DNA of 62,842 nt, from NCBI RefSeq assembly GCF_016862175.1, contig NZ_BOML01000080.1:1-62842 (forward strand). Reading direction: 5' to 3'. The translations under genes and the position numbers were made by a program. Shown here piece by piece: positions 46,359 to 55,368 of the stretch. The number at the start of each line of letters is the position of its first letter. Position 1 is the first letter of the stretch. This DNA is from Paractinoplanes durhamensis (GTDB lineage: Bacteria > Actinomycetota > Actinomycetes > Mycobacteriales > Micromonosporaceae). The notes under the pieces were generated by a model. The model was not told the origin of the DNA and did not search any database. It saw only the letters and a program-made list of their open reading frames with translations.

Positions 46359-48211
46359 TCGCGCTGTTCGCCGGCTCGCTGCTCTCGGTCACGCTCGGCG
46401 TGGCGCTGGTCCAGTCCTCGCTGCTGTTGCTGATCACGGCGGCCACCCTCGACCCGCCGCCCGGCCTCGGCGCGGCGGCGCGGATGGAGTTCGCCGACAA
46501 CGTCACCGCCGCCGTCAGCATGCTCGGGATCATCCTCGGCATGGCGGTGTTCCTGGCCGGCTTCATCATCAGCTCCACGTTCGCGTTCACCGTCGCCCAG
46601 CGGCGCCGCGACTTCGCCCTGCTGCGCCTCGTCGGCGCCGGCCGCGGTCAGGTGCAGCGGCGCCTGCTGCGCGAGGCGCTGCTGCTCGGCGCGCTGGGCG
46701 CGGCCGCCGGCGTGCCGGTCGGCCTGCTCGTGATGGCGGCGCAGGCGGCGCTCATGCGCCACCTGGGGTTCGTGCCGGCGGGCTTCGAGGGCCGGTGGCG
46801 GATGTGGATTCTCGGAGTTTCCTTCGGTACGGGCATCGTCCTTGCCGTCGCCGGAGCCATGGTCGCGGCCCGGCGCGCGGCGCGGGTGCAGCCCCTGGAA
46901 GCGTTGCGGGACACCGGGGCGGCGGCCCGGGTGATGACCGCGACCCGGTGGATCGCCGGGCTGATCTTCACGGGCGGCGCGCTGGCGTTGATCATCGTGG
47001 CGCCGGTCGGCGGACCGGGTGGCGGGGCGGCGATGGCCATGAACGTTCCGCTGCCGGCGGCGGTCGCGGCGGCCGCGCTCAGCCCGCTGTTCGTGCCGCT
47101 GCTCGGCCGCTTGCTGCCCACCGGCAGCGGCGTGATCGGGGTGCTGGCCCGGGCCAACCTGTGGGACGCCCGGCGGCGCAGCGCGTCGGTGGCGGCCCCG
47201 CTGATCGTGCTGGTCGCGCTGGTCGTGGGCACGGCGGCGGCCGGTGCGTCGTTCACCGACTCCGGGATCGACGAGCTGAAGCGGCAGACCCGGGCCGACC
47301 TGGTGGTCACCGCGACCGGACCGGTCGGCGCGGCGGTCGCCGCGGTGCCCGGGGTGGCGTCCGCCTCCACCGAGCTGTCGGTGCCCGCCACCATCGTCGC
47401 CGGCGAGGACTCGGAGGCGGTGTCGGCGCTGGTCATCGACCCGGCCGCGTATGCCCGGGCGCATTCCGTGGACGGCGGCCTGACCGCGCTGCAGGGCCGG
47501 GCGGTGGCCGCGGGCCCCGGCGGCGACGTGCCGTCGAGCGGAACGGTCAACGTCACCCTGCCGGATCTCGACCTCGGCGCGGTGCCGGTGGTGGCGGCGG
47601 TGCCGAGCACCATCAGCGGCGGCGCCAACCTGCTGCTGCCGCCCGGCCTGGTGCCGGCCGGGTTGCTGGCGGACGCACCGGCCCAGTCGTTCGTCACCCT
47701 CGCGCCGGGCGCTTCCGCCGACCAGGTGCGGGCGGCGCTCGGCCGGATCGGCACGGTCGCCGACGCCGGCACGTGGCTGCGCGACGACGCGGCCAGCCGA
47801 TCCGACGTCAACAACAAGATCATGGTGGCGGTGATGGGCCTGGGTGGGCTCTACGCGCTGATCGGCGTGGTCAACTCGATCGTGATCGGGGCGGCGGCCC
47901 GGCGGCGGGAGTTCGCGGCGGCCCGGGTCGGCGGCCTCACCCGCGGCCAGGTGCTGCGGGCGGCCCTGGTCGAGTCGTCCGCGGTCACCGTGGCCGGCGT
48001 CCTGCTCGGCGGGGTGGCCGCGGCCGGGGCGCTGATCGCGGCGGCCCGCACCACGTCCGCGGTCACCGGCAGCACGACCGTGTCGCTGCCGTGGACGCTG
48101 ATCGGCGCGGTGTGCGCGGTCGCCCTGATCGTGACCGGCACGACCAGCCTGATCACCTCATGGTCGGCGACCAGGCCGGCCCCGATCACCCAGCTGGCCG
48201 CCCGCGAGTAA
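46355..48211 (+). CDS. FtsX-like ABC transporter permease
   Basis: 618 aa. Two FtsX-type blocks each have three to four membrane segments: an N-terminal block with AQRRRDFALLRLVGAGRGQVQRRLLRE and a C-terminal block with ARRREFAAARVGGLTRGQVLRA. An extracytoplasmic domain lies between about residues 300 and 470. The partner is the preceding ATPase. There is no adjacent two-component system, so the signal is unknown. Confidence 0.9.
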   Translation: MIALFAGSLLSVTLGVALVQSSLLLLITAATLDPPPGLGAAARMEFADNVTAAVSMLGIILGMAVFLAGFIISSTFAFTVAQRRRDFALLRLVGAGRGQVQRRLLREALLLGALGAAAGVPVGLLVMAAQAALMRHLGFVPAGFEGRWRMWILGVSFGTGIVLAVAGAMVAARRAARVQPLEALRDTGAAARVMTATRWIAGLIFTGGALALIIVAPVGGPGGGAAMAMNVPLPAAVAAAALSPLFVPLLGRLLPTGSGVIGVLARANLWDARRRSASVAAPLIVLVALVVGTAAAGASFTDSGIDELKRQTRADLVVTATGPVGAAVAAVPGVASASTELSVPATIVAGEDSEAVSALVIDPAAYARAHSVDGGLTALQGRAVAAGPGGDVPSSGTVNVTLPDLDLGAVPVVAAVPSTISGGANLLLPPGLVPAGLLADAPAQSFVTLAPGASADQVRAALGRIGTVADAGTWLRDDAASRSDVNNKIMVAVMGLGGLYALIGVVNSIVIGAAARRREFAAARVGGLTRGQVLRAALVESSAVTVAGVLLGGVAAAGALIAAARTTSAVTGSTTVSLPWTLIGAVCAVALIVTGTTSLITSWSATRPAPITQLAARE

Positions 48212-48243
48212 CGGCCGGCGCACGCCGCACGGCCGAGCGCGGC

Positions 48244-49311
48244 TCAGCGGCCCGGGAGCAGCACCACGTCGGCGATCACCGAGCCGTCGTCGGTGAGGCG
48301 AGCCCGGGCCGGGCTGTCGTAGACCACCAGGACCCGGTCGGTGCCCAGCATGCTCAGGCCTTCGGCGTGGTCGTCGCCCTCGCCGAAGGTCAGATCCAGC
48401 TCGCGGGTGATCAGGTCGTCGCGGACGATCTGCGGGGTGTCGAGCCGGGCCGCGCCGTGCCAGCGGTAGATCCGCACCGGCCCGTCCAGGTCCATCGTCG
48501 GGCCGGCCAGGATCAGCAGGTCGTCGCCGTCCGGGCAGAGATCGCGCACGCCCAGCCCGTCCAGGTCGAGGACGTGCTTGCGGTAGGGCAGGTCGTCGTC
48601 GAAGTCGCGCAGCCGCAGCCGGTCCGGGTCGCTGTCGTCCACGTACGGCCGGAGCTCCAGCACGAACGCCCACCCGCGCAGCACCGGCCCCCGCAACCCC
48701 AGGTAGACCCGGTCGCCGCGGACCGCGATCCCCTCGATGTCGAGCCCGTTGTCCTTGCCCGGGATCGGCAGGAACGGCCCGAGGTGCTCGTCGTCGCGCA
48801 GCAGCGACCGCAGGTTGTCCCGGCGGCTCAGCGCCGCCGCCCGATGCGGCTTCCCGTCGATCACCGTCTCGCGCACCGGCGTGGGCAGCCCGTCGACGTC
48901 GGCGATCGGCACCCGCACCAGGATCTGCCGGTTGTCCTGCCCCTCGATCCGGGCGAGCCGCTTCAGGGCCTTGTCGCCCTCGTGCCGCTCCTTGATCTGC
49001 TTGCGGCGCAGACTGTGCGACCCGACCGCCCACAGGAACGGCCCGCTGCGGGCCAGCCCTTCGACGTCGGCCTCCTCGTCGGCGTCCTCGCCGGGCAGGT
49101 CGACGAGGTCACCGAGCCGGAACGACGTCTCCTGACCGAACTCGGCCGCCTTCGCCGGGTCGTCGGCGAGCAGCCGCTCCACGGTCGCGGTCTCATCACC
49201 CGCGATCCAGAGCACGGGCCCGTCGAGCCGGACCGCGGAGAGGTTGGTGTGCGTGGCCGCGTCCCGAGATGTCTCCCCGAACCGCAGCCGAACCGTGTAG
49301 TCGACCGTCAT
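48244..49311 (-). CDS. DUF3616-type beta-propeller-like protein
   Basis: 355 aa. Blade-like repeats are seen (for example LDIEGIAVRGDRVYLGLRGPVLRG and HAEGLSMLGTDRVLVVYD), matching the DUF3616 family. No signal peptide. Function unknown. Separated by 43 bp from the upstream peptidase gene on the same strand. Confidence 0.75.
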   Translation of the reverse strand: MTVDYTVRLRFGETSRDAATHTNLSAVRLDGPVLWIAGDETATVERLLADDPAKAAEFGQETSFRLGDLVDLPGEDADEEADVEGLARSGPFLWAVGSHSLRRKQIKERHEGDKALKRLARIEGQDNRQILVRVPIADVDGLPTPVRETVIDGKPHRAAALSRRDNLRSLLRDDEHLGPFLPIPGKDNGLDIEGIAVRGDRVYLGLRGPVLRGWAFVLELRPYVDDSDPDRLRLRDFDDDLPYRKHVLDLDGLGVRDLCPDGDDLLILAGPTMDLDGPVRIYRWHGAARLDTPQIVRDDLITRELDLTFGEGDDHAEGLSMLGTDRVLVVYDSPARARLTDDGSVIADVVLLPGR

Positions 49312-49354
49312 GGCGCCATCGTGTCACCGCCACGCACACCTGGCAGCAGGTTTG

Positions 49355-50734
49355 TCAGCTGGACGGCTGAGGGGCGGCCACCGGGCTGCGGTTGCCGTCG
49401 CGGTCCACCGCCCGTACGCCGAAGAAGACGTTGTCCTTGGAGAGGTCGACCGTGGCCGTGGTGACCGAGCCGACGTCCAGGGTGTGGGTCCAGTCGGGGG
49501 CGGTCGTCTCGCGCCAGAGCAACTCGTAGCCGGTCAGGTCGGGTTCGGGGTTCGGCTGCCAGCGCAGGGTGGTCTCGTTGGTGAGCTGGGTCGTGTCGAT
49601 CACCACGCCCCTCGGGGTGCCCGGGGCCTGGGCCAGCGACCAGAGGGCGGCCGCGTTCACCCGGGCCACCCGGGCGATGTAGCCGAAGTCGCAGAACTCG
49701 ATCAGATCGCCGTACTGGACGCCGTCGACCACCCGCACGTCCTGGTGCTCGTGGGCGAAATTCTCCCGGGGCTCGGTGAAACGGGCCGCCGGGTAGCCGC
49801 GCAGCAGGAACGAGATGTGGTCGCTGCCGCGCAGGTAGCGGTCCCGCCGCCAGATCTGCCGCACCCGCATGCCGGTCTCCGGCGTCGACGCCACCTCGTG
49901 CACGAACCGGCCCAGCTGCCGCGACGGGCCGTCGTTCTCGCCGCCGACGCTGCGGCGCACGTTGGCCTCGGCGGCCGTCTCGGCGGTCGGCACGCCCTCG
50001 ACGAACAGGCGGACCGTGCGGGGATCGTTGGCGGTGCCGTCGTGCGCGTCACCGGTGCCGACGATGTCGTTGCTGAACATGCCGTACACCTGAACGCCCT
50101 GGTCCTTGAAGGTCTGAGCCAGGTGGTCGGAGCCGTAGAGGCCCTGCTCCTCGGCGGCCACCGCGGCGAACACGATCGTCGCCTCGGGGGAGCGGGTCGC
50201 CATCACCCGGGCCAGCTCCAGCACGACGGCGACCCCCGACGCGTCGTCGTCGGCGCCCGGTGCGTCGCTGGTCGCGTCCAGCACGTCGGTCACCCGCGAG
50301 TCGTAGTGGCCGGTCACCACGTACACCCGCTCGGGCGTGACGCTGCCGCGCAGCGTGGCCACGACGTTGGTGATCCGGGTCGGCACCGGAATGCGCGAGG
50401 AGACCGGCTGGATGAACGAGTCCAGCGCAACCGTCATCCGCCCGCCGGACTCGGCCGCGTATCGCTCGAACTCGCTCGCGATCCAGTCGCGGGCGGCGCC
50501 GATGCCACGCACCGGATCGTCCTGCGCGGACAGCGTGTGCCGGGTGCCGAACGCCACCAGCCGCCGGATGATCGCCTCGATCCGCTCCGGATCGATCTCC
50601 CGCAACATCGCCCGCAGCTGCGGATCAACGTGCGGCTTGCGCACACTCGCCGCCGCTTCCCCGGGCCCGGCCAGCCCGGCCGTAACGGCTACCGCGGACA
50701 CTGCCATGAAGGTACGCCGACTCGACTTGGCCAT
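49355..50734 (-). CDS. Secreted M28-family zinc aminopeptidase, Tat signal
   Basis: 459 aa. The signal MAKSSRRTFMAVSA is twin-arginine-like. The M28 ligands are present in order: GHYDSR, GADDDASG, EEQG, SNDIVG and SDHISF. A C-terminal fibronectin-III-like domain (about 375-455, TLRWQPNPEPDLTGYELLWRE) follows. It probably trims peptides outside the cell. ATG 50734 was chosen; the frame continues upstream to 50773 without family support. Confidence 0.9.
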   Translation of the reverse strand: MAKSSRRTFMAVSAVAVTAGLAGPGEAAASVRKPHVDPQLRAMLREIDPERIEAIIRRLVAFGTRHTLSAQDDPVRGIGAARDWIASEFERYAAESGGRMTVALDSFIQPVSSRIPVPTRITNVVATLRGSVTPERVYVVTGHYDSRVTDVLDATSDAPGADDDASGVAVVLELARVMATRSPEATIVFAAVAAEEQGLYGSDHLAQTFKDQGVQVYGMFSNDIVGTGDAHDGTANDPRTVRLFVEGVPTAETAAEANVRRSVGGENDGPSRQLGRFVHEVASTPETGMRVRQIWRRDRYLRGSDHISFLLRGYPAARFTEPRENFAHEHQDVRVVDGVQYGDLIEFCDFGYIARVARVNAAALWSLAQAPGTPRGVVIDTTQLTNETTLRWQPNPEPDLTGYELLWRETTAPDWTHTLDVGSVTTATVDLSKDNVFFGVRAVDRDGNRSPVAAPQPSS

Positions 50735-50807
50735 GCCGACCACTCTCGTCCGCCCGCCGCAACATGTCCACAATCATCGATATGTTGCGGTGTGGCACAG
50801 TGGCCCG

Positions 50808-51095
50808 GTGACGGATCTTGGGCGCTGGCGACCGGCCCTCCCGCTGACCACGTTGTCGCTGCTCCTGTTCCTGGTGGTCGGCGTCCGCAACTGGCCCAAC
50901 TGGACCGAGAACCCGCACGCCGACGAGCGAGCCCTCCTGGTCCTCTTCTCGGCGCTGTTCGCCCTGGCCATCCCGACCAGCCTGTCGATAGCCCTAACCC
51001 CCAAGATCAAAAGCATTCCTTGGGTACGCGTCGGAGCAGTCACCCTGCTACTCGCCCTCGGCCTGCTCGCCGCCGTGATCCGCGACATCCGCTGA
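50808..51095 (+). CDS. Small integral membrane protein
   Basis: 95 aa from GTG 50808. Three membrane segments: about 10-26 (LPLTTLSLLLFLVVGV), 43-62 and 74-92. No family recognised. Divergent from the M28 peptidase gene. Confidence 0.6.
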   Translation: MTDLGRWRPALPLTTLSLLLFLVVGVRNWPNWTENPHADERALLVLFSALFALAIPTSLSIALTPKIKSIPWVRVGAVTLLLALGLLAAVIRDIR

Positions 51096-51186
51096 CCCCA
51101 GACCACGACACCCGGCAGACGACTCGGCGCGCAGCAGCAGGGATGCGGTGCGGGCGCCCGCTGTCGCGTGGCCCGGGCGACTCCCG

Positions 51187-51222
51187 CCGGGCCGCGCCGG
51201 GCCGAGCCGGGCCGCGCCGGAG
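51187..51222. repeat. 10-bp GC-rich tandem repeat
   Basis: Units GCCGCGCCGG / GCCGAGCCGG / GCCGCGCCGG repeat about 3.5 times in the gap between two convergent genes. It may act as a terminator structure. Confidence 0.55.
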
Positions 51223-51256
51223 CCATGCCATGCCGGCAGCCGGGCGGCTGGTGCAG

Positions 51257-51994
51257 TCAGGACGTGGCGCTTGGCTCCGGGGTGGCGGGGGTCGGCGGGT
51301 TTGCCGGGTTTGCGGGGTTGACCGGGTTGGGGGCCTGGTCGCGGTTGTTGCGCTGGCCGCCGTGGGAGCGGTCGCCGTTGCGGCCCTGGCGGTTGCCGTC
51401 CGGCCCGGCCATGCCGCCGCGCGGGCCGTGCTGGAAGCCGTGGTTGCCCCGGTCGCCGTGGCCGTCGAAGACGGCTACCGCCGCGCCGACGCCACATGCG
51501 CCCAGCACCAGGCCCACGACCAGCGCGCCGGCCGCGGCCAGCAGCGGCACCCGCCGGGAGCGAAGTCCGTTCGCCGGCCCGGGTCGCCAGCCCGGCGGCG
51601 GCTGCGAGCCCGGCGGCGGCTGCCAGCCCGGGGGAGGCTGCCATCCGGGCGGCGGCTGCCAGGCGGCGGCCGGTTGCGCGGCGGCCTGCTCAGCCGATGC
51701 CGGTGCAGGCACCTGCTCGGCCGCTGGTTGCGCGGCTGGCTGCTCGGCTGACGCCGGCGCGATGGGCTGCTCGGCTGACGCCGGCGTGGTGGGCTGGTCG
51801 GGCGCCGACTGCGCGACGGCGGGCTGCTCGGCCGTCGGTGCCGTGGCGGCCGGTTGCGCGGCGATGGGCTGTTCGGCGGTCGGCTCGTCGGCCGACCGCG
51901 CGGGCGTTGGCTGCGCAGGCGTTTGCTGGGCGCCCGAGCCGGGGGCGGGCTGGTGGGCTGCGGCGTCGTCGGGTCTGGGGGTCTGGTCGCTCAT
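51257..51994 (-). CDS. Pro/Ala-rich membrane protein with WQPPPG repeats
   Basis: 245 aa. The N-terminal cytoplasmic region is Ala/Pro/Gln-rich with ASAEQP-type repeats and four tandem WQPPPG-like units (about 125-150). One membrane segment follows (about 163-190, RVPLLAAAGALVVGLVLGA). The outer tail is Gly/His/Asn/Arg-rich, then Pro/Asn repeats. Low-complexity domains like this occur in actinobacterial membrane proteins; the function is unknown. The start MSDQTPRP was chosen. Confidence 0.75.
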   Translation of the reverse strand: MSDQTPRPDDAAAHQPAPGSGAQQTPAQPTPARSADEPTAEQPIAAQPAATAPTAEQPAVAQSAPDQPTTPASAEQPIAPASAEQPAAQPAAEQVPAPASAEQAAAQPAAAWQPPPGWQPPPGWQPPPGSQPPPGWRPGPANGLRSRRVPLLAAAGALVVGLVLGACGVGAAVAVFDGHGDRGNHGFQHGPRGGMAGPDGNRQGRNGDRSHGGQRNNRDQAPNPVNPANPANPPTPATPEPSATS

Positions 51995-52039
51995 CGGGGG
52001 CTCCGGTCGAGGGAGTGCGGCGCTGATGGGTTCGAGCAT

Positions 52040-52195
52040 CGACGATGGAGCTGGGATGCCGATGAGTATGCGCCTATGAAAGACCTATGAATCGGCCCGG
52101 ACGGCTCTGTGAGGGGTGCTTGATCATGGGCATGTCATCGGCCGGACCTTGACGAGGTCGAGTAAATCTGACATGTCGTATACGTCACCCAGCGG
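52040..52195. other. Gap with a palindrome, no gene
   Basis: I see no coding sequence. A perfect hairpin GTCACCC-AGC-GGGTGAC lies at 52184-52200, and GACCT-TGACG-AGGTC lies at 52145-52159. They could be operators or termination structures. Confidence 0.4.
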
Positions 52196-52216
52196 GTGAC
52201 CAGGCACAGCTCAACC

Positions 52217-52530
52217 CTGCCGCTGCCGCTGCCGCTGCCGCTGCGGGAGCCGGAGTCAGAGTCGGAGTCGGACCCGGAGCGGGAGCCGGAGTCGGAGCCG
52301 GAGTCGGACCCGGAGTCGGACCCGGAGCGGGAGTCGGACCCGGAGCGGGAGCCGGAGTCGGAGCCGGAGTCGGAGTCGGAGCCGGAGCGGGAGTCGGAGC
52401 CGGACCCGGACCCGGAGCGGGAGTCGGAGCCGGAGTCAGAGCCGGAGCTGAAGCCGGAGTCAGAGCCTGAGCGCAGCGGGAGCGGGAGCCGGAGCGAGAA
52501 CCGGGGCGAGAGCCGGAGCCGGGCGCGGTC
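52217..52530. repeat. Long hexanucleotide repeat tract
   Basis: It starts with about four CTGCCG units, then runs about 270 bp of 6-bp units such as GAGTCG, GAGCCG, GACCCG and GAGCGG in varying order. The plus strand could read as Glu/Ser/Pro/Asp/Arg dipeptides, but the frame has no supported gene and continues antisense into the phosphofructokinase gene. A variable-number repeat is likely. Confidence 0.8.
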
Positions 52531-52570
52531 GGCTCGGCGTGGGTCGAAGGTTGTTTGGCGCGCTCTCAGG

Positions 52571-53890
52571 TCAGGCGGCCTGCTGGGCCACGTCGGCGGT
52601 GAACGTCACCGGCTGGCCGGTTGCCTCCAGGACCGACATCCACAGGTCGCCGTCGGGGTCGACCTGGTTGCGGGTGGCCACCGCTACCGGGATCGGGACG
52701 TGTACGAAACGGTTGCGCCATGTGCCGACGACCATCTCGGTGCGGCCGGCCATCGCGGCGTGCACGGCCGCCTGGGCCAGGCGCAGGCAGTAGACGCTGT
52801 CGTATGGATTGGCGGGCACGCTGCGGATCACGTAGCTCGGGTCGATGTATTTCAGGTTTGCCTCCTCGCCGGCCGCGGCGAAGTCGTCGAGGATGCGGCG
52901 GCGCAGGTGGACGCCGAAGTCGCCGAGCCGCTGGTTGCCGGAGGCATCCGTGCCGACCGCGGTCAGATACTCCTGGCCGGCGCCCTCGGCCACCACCACC
53001 AGGGCATGGCCGCGCTCGCGGACCCGCCGCCGCAGGTGCGGCAGGAACGCCTCCACGTCCACCGGCACCTCGGGGATCAGCACGTAGTCGGCGTCGTTGT
53101 TGGCCAGCGCCGCGTAGCAGGCGATGAAACCGGAGTGCCGGCCCATGAGCTGCACCAGGCCGATGCCGCCGGGCTGCGCGGTCGCCTCGGTGTGCGCGGC
53201 CCGGATCGACTCGGTGGCCTTGCCGAAGGCGGTCTGGAAGCCGAAGCTGTGGCCGATGAACGGGATGTCGTTGTCGATGGTCTTCGGCACGCCGACCACC
53301 GCGATCCGGCGGTCCCGCGACGAGATCTCCGCGGCGATCCGCTGGGCGCCGCGCATCGAGCCGTCGCCGCCGATCACGAACAGGATGTTGATGCCGAGCT
53401 GCTCGAGGCAGTCGACGATCTCGGCCGGGTCCTGGTTGCCGCGGGACGTGCCGAGGATCGTGCCGCCGTGCTCGTTGATGTGGTCGACGCCGGCCGGGGT
53501 CAGTTCGACCACGTCGTGGCCGTGCCGGGCGACCATGCCGCGGTAGCCGTTGCGGAAGCCGACGATCCGCCGCACCCCGTAGTGCGAGGTCAGCTCGAGC
53601 ACCAGGCCGCGGATCACGTCGTTGAGGCCGGGGCACAGGCCGCCGCAGGTGACGATGCCGACCCGGATCTTGGACGGGTCGAAGTAGATCTGCCGGCGCG
53701 GCCCGCCCGGCTCGAACGACGGTGGCTCGCCGTCGCGGGCGGCCAGCAGGGCCAGGGTGTCGTCGAACAGCACCCGGTCCGTCTCGTCGACGTAGTGCTC
53801 GGTCGTGCCGCGCCGGGTGACCAGGCCGCCCAGCGGCGAGCCGATCCGGCCCTCCCCGAGCGTCCGCACCCGCAGGTCAGCCGCGTCCAT
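52571..53890 (-). CDS. 6-phosphofructokinase, plant-type ATP-dependent group
   Basis: 439 aa, longer than the 320-aa bacterial PfkA. GIVTCGGLCPGLNDVIRGLV binds nucleotide, GGDGSMRGA has Gly at the position that favours ATP over pyrophosphate, and PKTIDNDI and GRHSGF form the catalytic core. Lys in PKTIDND (not PGTIDND) is typical of the plant-like and PPi-related groups. The donor should be tested. ATG 53890 was chosen; the frame is open upstream over the next gene. Confidence 0.87.
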   Translation of the reverse strand: MDAADLRVRTLGEGRIGSPLGGLVTRRGTTEHYVDETDRVLFDDTLALLAARDGEPPSFEPGGPRRQIYFDPSKIRVGIVTCGGLCPGLNDVIRGLVLELTSHYGVRRIVGFRNGYRGMVARHGHDVVELTPAGVDHINEHGGTILGTSRGNQDPAEIVDCLEQLGINILFVIGGDGSMRGAQRIAAEISSRDRRIAVVGVPKTIDNDIPFIGHSFGFQTAFGKATESIRAAHTEATAQPGGIGLVQLMGRHSGFIACYAALANNDADYVLIPEVPVDVEAFLPHLRRRVRERGHALVVVAEGAGQEYLTAVGTDASGNQRLGDFGVHLRRRILDDFAAAGEEANLKYIDPSYVIRSVPANPYDSVYCLRLAQAAVHAAMAGRTEMVVGTWRNRFVHVPIPVAVATRNQVDPDGDLWMSVLEATGQPVTFTADVAQQAA

Positions 53891-53958
53891 GGCGGCACTG
53901 TAGGCCCTGAACGTTTCAGAAAAAGGCGCGCCTGCGGAGCGAAGCCGGGGCCGGAGGC

Positions 53959-54666
53959 TCAGCTGAGAGCGCGCTCGATCCCGGTTTCGTGGCGGCCGAG
54001 GAAGACCGGGTCGCGGTGCGAGAGCATGTCGTACGCGGCCTTGACGACCGCGCCCCGCTCGCGGATCACCGAGTTGCGCCACGGTCCGGTGTAGATCCGG
54101 ACGGTGTCGTCGCCGACCCCGGTCGCATCGATGCCGAGGTGGCGGCAGAGCGTGACGGCCCGGGCGACGTGGTAGCTCTGGGTGACCACGATGGCCTTGT
54201 CGACGCCGAAGATGCGATGCGCCCGCGCACACGAGTCGTAGGTGTCGAAGCCGGCGTAGTCGAGCACCACCTGCGCGGCCGGTACGCCGCGGGCGACGAG
54301 GTAGACCTGCATCGCGCCGGGCTCGTCGTACTCCCAGCGGCTGTGGTCGCCGGAGACCAGGATCGCCCGCACCTTGCCGGCCTGCAGCAACCGGCGAGCG
54401 ATGTCGAGGCGGGCGGCCAGGAACGGCGAGGGGGTGCCGCCCGGGTAGACCTCGGCGCCGAGCACCAGGGCCACCGGCGCGGCCGGCACCGACGCCTCGT
54501 CGTAGACCCGCCCGGCGGCGCCGCGGCTCACCCAGAGCGACGACGAAACCAGAACAAATATGCCCAAAAACGCCGCCAATGCACCCACCGTGACCAAACG
54601 GCGGGTCAAACGGTAGAGCAGATACGGGAGCGGCACTCGGATGACGATGCCAGATCGTGTCAACAT
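53959..54666 (-). CDS. YdcF/SanA-like DUF218 membrane protein
   Basis: 235 aa. One N-terminal membrane segment (about 25-47) precedes a DUF218 domain: LVLGAEVYPGGTPSPFLAAR, ILVSGDHS and ITQ-like VVTQSYHVARAV. Family members are linked to envelope integrity. The ATG lies only 6 bp from the divergent GNAT start. Later in-frame GTG codons are possible starts. Confidence 0.82.
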   Translation of the reverse strand: MLTRSGIVIRVPLPYLLYRLTRRLVTVGALAAFLGIFVLVSSSLWVSRGAAGRVYDEASVPAAPVALVLGAEVYPGGTPSPFLAARLDIARRLLQAGKVRAILVSGDHSRWEYDEPGAMQVYLVARGVPAAQVVLDYAGFDTYDSCARAHRIFGVDKAIVVTQSYHVARAVTLCRHLGIDATGVGDDTVRIYTGPWRNSVIRERGAVVKAAYDMLSHRDPVFLGRHETGIERALS

Positions 54667-54672
54667 GTTCCG

Positions 54673-55368
54673 ATGGCCGAAGAAATCGACGACCCTCTGC
54701 TGCTGTGGGCCGCTGAGCAGCCGGGGGCGCGTTTCTGGATAAGGCCCGGCGCGATGGTGGTGGCCTGCGCCGACCTGTGCCGGCGGGACCGGCTCGCCAT
54801 CCACGGCGAGTCCGCCGCGGTGGCCGCCCTGCTGCGCGACGAGGTGCTGCCGGATGTCGGCCCGACCTACCGGCCGTTCGGCGGCGAGGATCTGGTCGTC
54901 GACGTGGTGGCCCGGCTGCCGGAGCTGGTGGTGGCCGGCCGGTTCGCCTGGATGGACGTGACCGTGCCGGTGGACCGGAAGATCGCCGGCCGGTGGCTGT
55001 TCGACGACGAGCTGCCGGATGTGGCGGCGCTGCTCGACGATCACTTCCCGGAGTCGTACGCCCGGCCGGGCGGCAACGGCGTGTCCCGCTGGGCCGGGCT
55101 GCAGGGTGACGACGGCCGGTTGCTGGCCGTGGTCGCCGACGCCTGGACGACCCCGGCCGTCGGATTCCTGGCCGGGGTCACCACCCGGCCCGACGTCCGT
55201 GGGCGGGGGCTCGCCCAGGCGGTCTGCGCCTACGTCACCAACGAGCTGATCTGTGGGCGGACCAGGGTCGCGCTGCTCGCCGACTACGGGAACGCCGCGG
55301 CGGTCACGGCGTTCCGCAAACTCGGTTTTGATCTTCGGCCGCTGGCCGCCGCCCGCGCCGTCAGCTGA
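54673..55368 (+). CDS. GNAT-family N-acetyltransferase
   Basis: 231 aa. The C-terminal part has the acetyl-CoA-binding VTTRPDVRGRGLAQAVCAYVTNE (about 174-196) and NAAAVTAFRKLGF. The N-terminal half is family-variable. Substrate unknown. Its stop lies in the palindrome TCAGCTGA, which also supplies the stop of the convergent GH3 gene. Confidence 0.82.
   Translation: MAEEIDDPLLLWAAEQPGARFWIRPGAMVVACADLCRRDRLAIHGESAAVAALLRDEVLPDVGPTYRPFGGEDLVVDVVARLPELVVAGRFAWMDVTVPVDRKIAGRWLFDDELPDVAALLDDHFPESYARPGGNGVSRWAGLQGDDGRLLAVVADAWTTPAVGFLAGVTTRPDVRGRGLAQAVCAYVTNELICGRTRVALLADYGNAAAVTAFRKLGFDLRPLAAARAVS

Noticed and set aside
46309..49464. About 1,050-codon open frame on the plus strand
   Set aside because: It runs in a wrong frame through the FtsX permease and antisense to the DUF3616 gene; low-complexity composition and no family.
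49310..51751. About 810-codon open frame on the plus strand
   Set aside because: It is antisense to the M28 peptidase, whose catalytic motifs are complete on the other strand.
52196..54094. Open frame reading the hexanucleotide repeats as a Glu/Ser/Pro-rich protein
   Set aside because: It continues antisense through the phosphofructokinase gene, has no ribosome binding site, and the repeats alone do not prove coding.
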